Shown here piece after piece: positions 4,386 through 6,557 of a stretch of 6,557 nucleotides of DNA (the first letter of the stretch is position 1; each line of letters opens with the position of its first letter). Source of the DNA: an uncultured Gammaproteobacteria bacterium (lineage in GTDB: Bacteria > Pseudomonadota > Gammaproteobacteria > CAIUAS01); contig CAIUAS010000103.1 of NCBI GenBank assembly GCA_903897205.1, positions 1 through 6,557 on the forward strand. The letters run 5' to 3'. The notes beneath the pieces are model-generated. The model was not told the origin of the DNA, ran no database searches, and saw only the letters and a list, made by a program, of their open reading frames with translations. Made by a program: the position numbers and the translations under genes.

Positions 4386-6557
4386 TTAATTGTCCTCTTT
4401 GATTAATTCATTTAATAACGATAAAGTTTCTTCGTCTTTATCTTTGTTTAATTCAAATGTCGTTAATAATTCTTCATAAAAATTTTGTTTTTCATGAGCG
4501 ACTTGTTCTGCAAGCCAATAATAACCGCGCTTTAAAGGCGCAATCGGTAAAGGCGCTCGCTTAGGTTGATAATTTTCCGGCGTTTGCTCTACGACCATAT
4601 GGCAGTTTGTGCCGCCAAAACCAAACGATGAAATAGCAGCACGTCTTGTGCCATGGTGAAGATCCCAGGCTTTAGCTTGGGTCAATGGATAAAAAGGGGA
4701 TTGTTCAAATTGAAAACGTGGATGAGGTTTTTCGCAATTTAAGGTGGGTACTAACATACGGTTTTGTAAGCATAATAATATTTTTATTAAGCTCGCGATG
4801 CCAGCCGCACGCATTAAATGCCCCACGTTTGATTTAACCGAACCGACGGCACAGTAATTGTTTAATTGCGTATAATTTCTATATATTTCACTCATCGCTT
4901 TAATTTCTATTGGATCACCTAATAACGTGCCAGTCCCATGCGCTTCATAATAAGTGATACTCTCAGGATTGATTGCATGCTTAGTCATGACTTGTTCGAT
5001 GACTTGTTTTTGGCCTGCTAAACTAGGGACGGTGATTCCCATGGTATGGCCATCATTATTGATGGCTGAACTTAAGATTGTGCCAATAATAGTATCGCCA
5101 TCAGTAATCGCTTGCTCATAAGGTTTTAACAGCACTAAGCCTGCTCCCTCGCCTAATACGAAACCTTTAGCTCTTTCATCAAACACATAAGATTTTCCAT
5201 CGTCCGATAAAACACTGGCTTTACTGAAACCCACGTGCGCAGAAGGCCCTATTAAAATTTCCGCGCCTCCGGCAATAGCGAGTTGGCTCTCGCCGCTCAA
5301 TAAACTTTGGCAGGCTTGATGTACCGCTACTAAAGCGCTGGAACAAGCCGTATCAATAATATAAGCAGGGCCTTTTAAATTATAAAAATCAGCAATCCTG
5401 GCCGCTTGCATATTTTGAATTTGATTGACTACGCTGTGCGCGCGCCAGCTATCTTGAATTTTATTGGCATAGTAATGTAAATATTCGCTTGCTCCTCCTC
5501 CAATAAAAACGCCCGTTGCACTTCCTGCTATTTCTTCACGTTGATAGCCTGCCCTTTCTAATAATTCCTTGCTGAGTTCCAATAATAAACGCTGTGGAGG
5601 ATCCATCATGATGGCATTCTCAGGCTTGGCCTTAAAATAATCCGCCGCAAAATATTCAATATCATCTAAGTAGCCTGCCCATTTAGAATAACTTTTATGG
5701 GCTGCTTGTTTATTAGGATCGTAATAGCCTGCTAAATTCCATCGATGCGTTGGTATCTCTTTAATTAATTCTTTTCCTGTTAATAAATTTTGCCAAAAAG
5801 TTTCTAATGTAGGAGATTGCGGAAATTTACCTGCCATACCGATAACAGCTATTTTGTCTTCACGCTTTTTAGGGACAGTCGTCGTAAAACGAGCGCCTTT
5901 TTTTAAAGGGGCAGTGACAGTGGATAGGGATGGTAAATCCTTATCTAAATTTTCTTCAATTAAATAGCCAACCAATTTTTTAATAGTGGAATAATCATTT
6001 AAAACATTAGGGCTGATCGTTTTAGCAAAGTAGGCTTCAAATTCATGTAGCAGCTCTATCATCTTTATTGAATCAAGGCCATATTCGCTTAAATTACTAT
6101 CGATACTGATGTCAGCAGGTTGAAGATTTAAAACTTTAGCAAATATTGCAATCACTTGGGCATAAGTTTGATCAAGCAAATTTTGCATAGAAGCGCTTGT
6201 TTTTTTCAATTTCGTTTGAGACGTTTGCTGGGCCTTAGCTAGAAAAGACTGTGGAATGGCTCGAATACTAAAATTTTTGATCGTGGCCTGCACAGCACCA
6301 TTTTCATCGACTATACGAAGGTCGTAACATTGTTCACTTTTGTGTTCTTTTATTTTTTCAACAATCACATAGCATTTATCTGCTAAAGGACTGACTATTT
6401 CAACTTCCTCAATTCCAAATGGCAAATAAATTGTATTTTCCTTTGAATTGCCCTTAGCCAACTGCAGTCCAAATATCACTTGCAAAGCACCGTCTAATAA
6501 ACTTGGATGTAACCCATACTGGCTTCTATCTGCAGCCGACTTTATTGTGTCAGGCAG
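4386..6557 (-). CDS. trans-AT polyketide synthase subunit, C-terminal part (DH-ACP-KS), 5' end outside window
   Basis: This is the C-terminal 723 residues of a large modular PKS; the frame is open to the right edge, so the true start lies outside. Numbering from the edge, the order is DH C-terminal half (about 1-100), ACP (about 124-202, carrier Ser163 in GLDSI), KS (about 236-660) and a short tail to residue 723. The KS has the nucleophile Cys405 (DTACSSA), His540 (EAHGTGT) and His580 (NVGHL), so it looks condensation-competent. It should extend an acyl chain with a malonyl-type unit carried on the ACP encoded at the start of the next gene. No AT domain is seen. An apparent start at 6485 is a TTG codon inside the conserved HPSLLDGALQ motif of the DH, and 24 further residues of clear DH sequence precede it, so it is not the start. 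The gene ends with TAA one base before the next gene's ATG, implying one operon and probably coupled translation. Family assignment is firm; the product is unknown. Confidence 0.95.
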   Translation of the reverse strand: MPDTIKSAADRSQYGLHPSLLDGALQVIFGLQLAKGNSKENTIYLPFGIEEVEIVSPLADKCYVIVEKIKEHKSEQCYDLRIVDENGAVQATIKNFSIRAIPQSFLAKAQQTSQTKLKKTSASMQNLLDQTYAQVIAIFAKVLNLQPADISIDSNLSEYGLDSIKMIELLHEFEAYFAKTISPNVLNDYSTIKKLVGYLIEENLDKDLPSLSTVTAPLKKGARFTTTVPKKREDKIAVIGMAGKFPQSPTLETFWQNLLTGKELIKEIPTHRWNLAGYYDPNKQAAHKSYSKWAGYLDDIEYFAADYFKAKPENAIMMDPPQRLLLELSKELLERAGYQREEIAGSATGVFIGGGASEYLHYYANKIQDSWRAHSVVNQIQNMQAARIADFYNLKGPAYIIDTACSSALVAVHQACQSLLSGESQLAIAGGAEILIGPSAHVGFSKASVLSDDGKSYVFDERAKGFVLGEGAGLVLLKPYEQAITDGDTIIGTILSSAINNDGHTMGITVPSLAGQKQVIEQVMTKHAINPESITYYEAHGTGTLLGDPIEIKAMSEIYRNYTQLNNYCAVGSVKSNVGHLMRAAGIASLIKILLCLQNRMLVPTLNCEKPHPRFQFEQSPFYPLTQAKAWDLHHGTRRAAISSFGFGGTNCHMVVEQTPENYQPKRAPLPIAPLKRGYYWLAEQVAHEKQNFYEELLTTFELNKDKDEETLSLLNELIKEDN
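4389..4475 (-). other. Candidate C-terminal docking tail of gene A protein
   Basis: The last 29 or so residues are charged and predicted helical (EELLTTFELNKD, then EETLSLLNELIKEDN). They lie beyond the KS and its GYYWL latch. The position matches C-terminal docking elements of split trans-AT modules, which bind the N-terminus of the next subunit. Assignment is by position and composition only, and I cannot tell a short linear motif from part of a four-helix bundle. Confidence 0.5.
4393..4398 (-). promoter_or_regulatory. Ribosome binding site of gene B
   Basis: The minus strand reads AGAGGA eight bases before the ATG at 4384. It lies inside the last codons of gene A, and the stop TAA and the ATG are separated by one base. 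This arrangement favours translational coupling and decides the gene B start over the internal ATG at 4330. Confidence 0.7.
4527..4556. repeat. Short direct repeat encoding APLPI-APLKR in the gene A post-KS linker
   Basis: TAAAGGCGC occurs at 4533-4541 and again at 4548-4556, 15 bases apart, so the protein repeats APL every five residues. The left copy also forms GCGC-TTTAAAG-GCGC. It lies exactly where the KS flanking subdomain would be expected, and may mark a deletion junction or a small expansion. Confidence 0.45.
4578..5852 (-). other. Ketosynthase domain of gene A
   Basis: Thiolase-fold condensing domain running from IAVIGMAGKF to GGTNCHMVVE. Cys405 (codon 5345-5343), His540 (4940-4938) and His580 (4820-4818) form the complete Cys-His-His set, so this is not a typical non-elongating KS0. 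It is odd in two ways. The usual MDPQQR motif reads MDPPQR. The roughly 170-residue flanking subdomain found after gene B's KS is missing: only about 16 residues separate the KS end from a GYYWL motif (residues 678-682) that resembles the usual end of the post-KS linker. Confidence 0.95.
5893..5912. repeat. Imperfect palindrome inside the gene A ACP-KS linker
   Basis: On the plus strand GCGCCTTT and AAAGGGGC flank TTTT, giving an eight-base stem with one mismatch. It encodes part of APLKKGA in the linker between ACP and KS. A related APLKRG peptide and GCGC/TTTAAA sequence occurs in the post-KS linker at 4527-4556. It may be a small palindromic repeat tolerated in linkers, or chance. Confidence 0.4.
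5952..6188 (-). other. ACP domain of gene A
   Basis: Acyl carrier protein of about 80 residues. The phosphopantetheine attachment Ser163 (codon 6071-6069) sits in the motif YGLDSIKMIEL. The residue positions after the Ser carry no Trp, arguing against a beta-branching (HMG-synthase-recruiting) carrier. A Lys/Pro-rich linker leads into the KS. Confidence 0.93.
6258..6557 (-). other. DH domain, C-terminal half (gene A)
   Basis: About 100 residues of a dehydratase-type double-hotdog domain. The catalytic-Asp motif is visible as HPSLLDGALQ with Asp22 and Gln26 (the DxxxQ pattern, numbered from the edge), followed by the hot-dog strands ending near FSIRAIP. The His-bearing N-terminal half lies outside the window, so activity cannot be judged. 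It is followed directly by an ACP with no KR in between, so a pyran-synthase-like or otherwise specialised DH-fold enzyme is possible. Confidence 0.85.

Noticed and set aside
4381..4400. Frameshift that artificially split one PKS gene into two
   Set aside because: The junction has a clear stop, a well-spaced AGAGGA and an ATG. The sequences on either side look like terminal docking segments rather than a continuous domain.
5893..5912. Rho-independent terminator
   Set aside because: The hairpin is inside an open PKS reading frame between ACP and KS, is mismatched, and has no downstream U tract on the transcribed strand.
5952..6188. Beta-branching ACP in gene A (and likewise gene B at 3080-3307)
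   Set aside because: The diagnostic Trp after the DSx motif is absent in both carriers.
6483..6485. TTG at 6485 as the start of gene A
   Set aside because: It is a Leu codon inside the conserved HPSLLDGALQ dehydratase motif, and the frame continues upstream to the window edge with matching DH sequence.

Overview
The window is wall-to-wall modular polyketide synthase (PKS) of the trans-acyltransferase (trans-AT) kind, all on the minus strand. Two large genes lie head to tail and both run off the window. They are read from the right edge leftward and are separated by a single base. There are no RNA genes, transposases, CRISPR arrays or intergenic stretches. The plus strand carries only short open frames that shadow the minus-strand coding.

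Gene A (4386-6557, 5' end missing) ends a protein as DH (C-terminal part) - ACP - KS - short tail. Gene B (1-4384, 3' end missing, at least 1461 residues) begins a protein as docking-like segment - DH - ACP - KS - flanking/LINKS-like region - DH - start of a KR. I translated gene B codon by codon from 4384 to 2 and it stays open throughout. No acyltransferase domain occurs where a cis-AT PKS would have one: after gene B's ketosynthase there is only an AT-docking/flanking region before the next DH. Malonyl loading must therefore come from a separate enzyme outside the window.

Read as an assembly line, the order is ...DH-ACP | KS (end of A) // DH-ACP (start of B) | KS-DH-KR... The gene boundary splits one module between its KS and its DH-ACP. 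Two successive DH-ACP blocks have no KR between DH and ACP. The first DH of gene B has degenerate motifs, which suggests a double-bond shifting, scaffolding or otherwise altered role. Both KS domains keep the full Cys-His-His set, so both look able to elongate. Neither ACP has the Trp that marks beta-branching carriers.

Organism: base composition is moderately AT-rich (about 40% GC by spot counts) and codons favour TTA and AT-rich third positions. This is unlike the high-GC actinobacterial, myxobacterial or Burkholderia PKS hosts. A low-GC gammaproteobacterium (for example a Legionella/Coxiella-like or symbiotic lineage) or another AT-rich producer is plausible, but that is inference. I cannot match the cluster to a named metabolite.
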